DNA of 64,000 bases from Euglena gracilis. Taxonomy: Eukaryota > Euglenida > Euglenophyceae > Euglenales. Position 1 is the stretch's first letter; each line of letters opens with the position of its first letter. The position numbers and the translations under genes were made by a program. This document shows positions 62,858 through 64,000 of this stretch, one piece after another. Under the pieces are notes generated by a model. The model worked only from the letters and a program-made list of their open reading frames with translations. It ran no database searches and had not been told where the DNA came from. The stretch is taken from positions 21,131,823 through 21,195,822 of the forward strand of contig CP154955.1 of the NCBI GenBank assembly GCA_039621445.1, written 5' to 3'.

Positions 62858-63652
62858 CTTCTGGATAATTCGATTGACGCAACTCTTTGATATTCAATTG
62901 TCAACGTTCTTGAATTGAAGTTCCTTTCTTCTGGGTTGTCGAAGGACAAATTAAGAATCAGCCAACTCCGGCGAAAAAACGGCGAGGACGTCAACATCGT
63001 CTGCGACCAGGTGTGCGGAGGCTGAACTCACAGCTTTGCCGACCTGGGAGGTGACGCCAATTTGTGCAGGCACTCCAAGACACCGAAACCTGACATCTTG
63101 GGGGGGGAGGTCCACTGAACCCCCCCCCTTTGGGGTGTACCCCCAAGGGCCTTTTGTGTCCCCCGCCAGGGTCAAAATATTTACAAAATAGCGGCCAATC
63201 AAAGGGAATCACTGGGGGGGCCTAAAATAAAGCCTTAGAGACCCTCTAGCACCCCGAAGAGGCCCCCAGGGCCAGCTTCGCGACAGCGTCCTGATATGGC
63301 CCATTTTCCACTGTTTTGGCCTGTTTCGTCTTGCTGCTTTTGGGCCATTTCGTGGTCAAAAAATCGAAAATTTCAAAATTCTCCAAAATTTTGGCCAATC
63401 TAAAAAATAAATCACTGGGGACCTAAAATACAGCCGTCGGGATCCTCTATCTACCGACGTTCCGTGCCACTGGGCCAGGCCGCTGGCCGGGTTTCTTCGC
63501 ACCATCAGATTTGTGAAGAGCACCCACAAAACCTGGTGCCCCCTGGGTGGATGGGGGGACTCTCCCTCTGGCCTTAAACAAAACCCTGTACAAGGCTAAC
63601 AGTGACTTGTAAAGCTCGGAAAAGGGGGCCATTTTTTACTTCGATGAAAAAA
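62858..63652. other. DIRS 5' untranslated region with degenerate dispersed-repeat copy
   Basis: No gene. At 63200-63450 the phrases CACTGGGG..CCTAAAATA.AGCC and GATCCTCTATCTACCG occur twice in related form and resemble GACCTAATTTGAAGCCC and CATCTACCGGTATT of the 17.6-20.1 kb repeat, indicating an old copy of that family. Confidence 0.5.
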
Positions 63653-63806
63653 GGCACTAAGCAGGGACTCCTAACCCAACGCGTCACAATCCAAACAACA
63701 CCGCCGGTGAGCAAGGCATGGCCTCACAAGGGCAAAGTGCGGAGCCCGAGGTGGACCATTCGGGCTCCGCACTGCGAGATGGTGAGGTCCTGCTTTCCTT
63801 GCCGGC
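63653..63806 (-). repeat. 5' terminal repeat of DIRS element 2
   Basis: Positions 63653-63719 are inverted relative to 25765-25831 (66 of 67 match), 63719-63753 inverted relative to 26060-26098, and 63752-63806 direct relative to 25627-25680. The left element edge in the minus-strand sense. Confidence 0.85.
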
Positions 63807-64000
63807 TGTTCTGTTCTGTGTTTGTGCGTGCGCGGGGGGTGCTTCTTACTGCTTTTTGTTGCCGGAGTTGGCTGATTCCTATTTCTGCCCTTCGACCTCA
63901 AGGAGAAAGAATTTCAACACTACGAGTGCGGTCAATACTGAAGACAAAGACATTCAAAAATCAAACACGTGTTCAACGGAATTCAATGAAAGATGTGTTG
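63807..64000. other. flank beyond the DIRS element; nothing supported
   Basis: A short GTTGCCGGAGTTGGCTGA at 63858-63875 resembles 25843-25859 in the DIRS terminal region, so the element may extend further than I mark. No gene seen. Confidence 0.4.

Larger units (their letters stand above)
25627..63806 (-). mobile_element. DIRS-type tyrosine-recombinase retrotransposon (element 2) with amplified interior and nested LTR element
   Basis: The ends are 67-bp inverted repeats with one mismatch (25765-25831 and 63653-63719). A ~54-bp block next to them is repeated in direct orientation (25627-25680 and 63752-63806). Minus-strand order: gag-like ORF (62.86-62.04 kb), reverse transcriptase (61.79-61.10 kb), then 12 tandem units with RNase H, methyltransferase-like and recombinase N-terminus, then the recombinase C-terminus (26.5-26.1 kb). 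There are no LTRs and no DDE integrase, as expected for DIRS. Removing the nested element leaves about 21 kb. RT and recombinase each carry a frame break, so this copy looks non-autonomous. Confidence 0.9.

Overview
The window is eukaryotic, repeat-dense DNA. It holds one recognisable spliced gene and a large nest of retroelements. Evidence for a eukaryote: candidate GT-AG exons that assemble a SANT domain, a chromodomain Ty3-type LTR retrotransposon, DIRS-type tyrosine-recombinase retrotransposons, several families of short terminal-inverted-repeat elements, a 4.3-kb pentanucleotide satellite and extreme G/C homopolymers. The LTR element's primer site (TGGTAGCAGA) fits an initiator tRNA with an AGCAGA-type acceptor rather than the land-plant type (TGGTATCAGA). 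Together with DIRS elements, this points to an alga, another protist or an animal. I cannot name the organism. No rRNA, tRNA, CRISPR or bacterial-style operon was seen.

Region 1 (1-17.6 kb): mostly non-coding DNA with scattered GC-rich, exon-like blocks on the + strand. Two of them (13529-13648 and 14676-14721) join in phase to give a complete SANT/Myb-like domain, so I read the stretch as one long, intron-rich gene for a chromatin-type protein. A pentanucleotide satellite (8756-13101) with higher-order periodicity would lie in one of its introns. Short inverted-repeat elements lie at 3.2 and 5.2 kb.

Region 2 (17.6-25.6 kb): two tandem copies of a ~1.25-kb dispersed repeat, another short inverted-repeat element (21.2 kb), a decayed DIRS element (22.4-24.8 kb, minus strand) with a small C/G-ended element inserted inside its recombinase active-site box, and the 3' remnant of an LTR retrotransposon (24.8-25.6 kb).

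Region 3 (25.6-63.8 kb): one DIRS element on the minus strand, bounded by 67-bp inverted repeats with one mismatch. Its interior has been amplified into 12 head-to-tail units of about 1436 bp. Each unit carries the RNase H, methyltransferase-like and N-terminal recombinase coding segments. Unit 3 of this array is interrupted by a complete 17,014-bp Ty3/chromovirus-like element (29535-46548). That element has 309-bp LTRs, a 5-bp target duplication, two primer-site copies, a polypurine tract, gag, a UAG-separated pol with a strong hairpin just after the UAG, integrase plus chromodomain, and then about 4.7 kb of extra coding sequence of unknown function between integrase and the 3' LTR.

The order of events can be read from the nesting: DIRS insertion, internal amplification, LTR-element insertion, then insertion of a dispersed repeat (39.65-40.05 kb) into the LTR element. 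All calls come from reading the sequence by eye. No alignment, database search or structure program was run.
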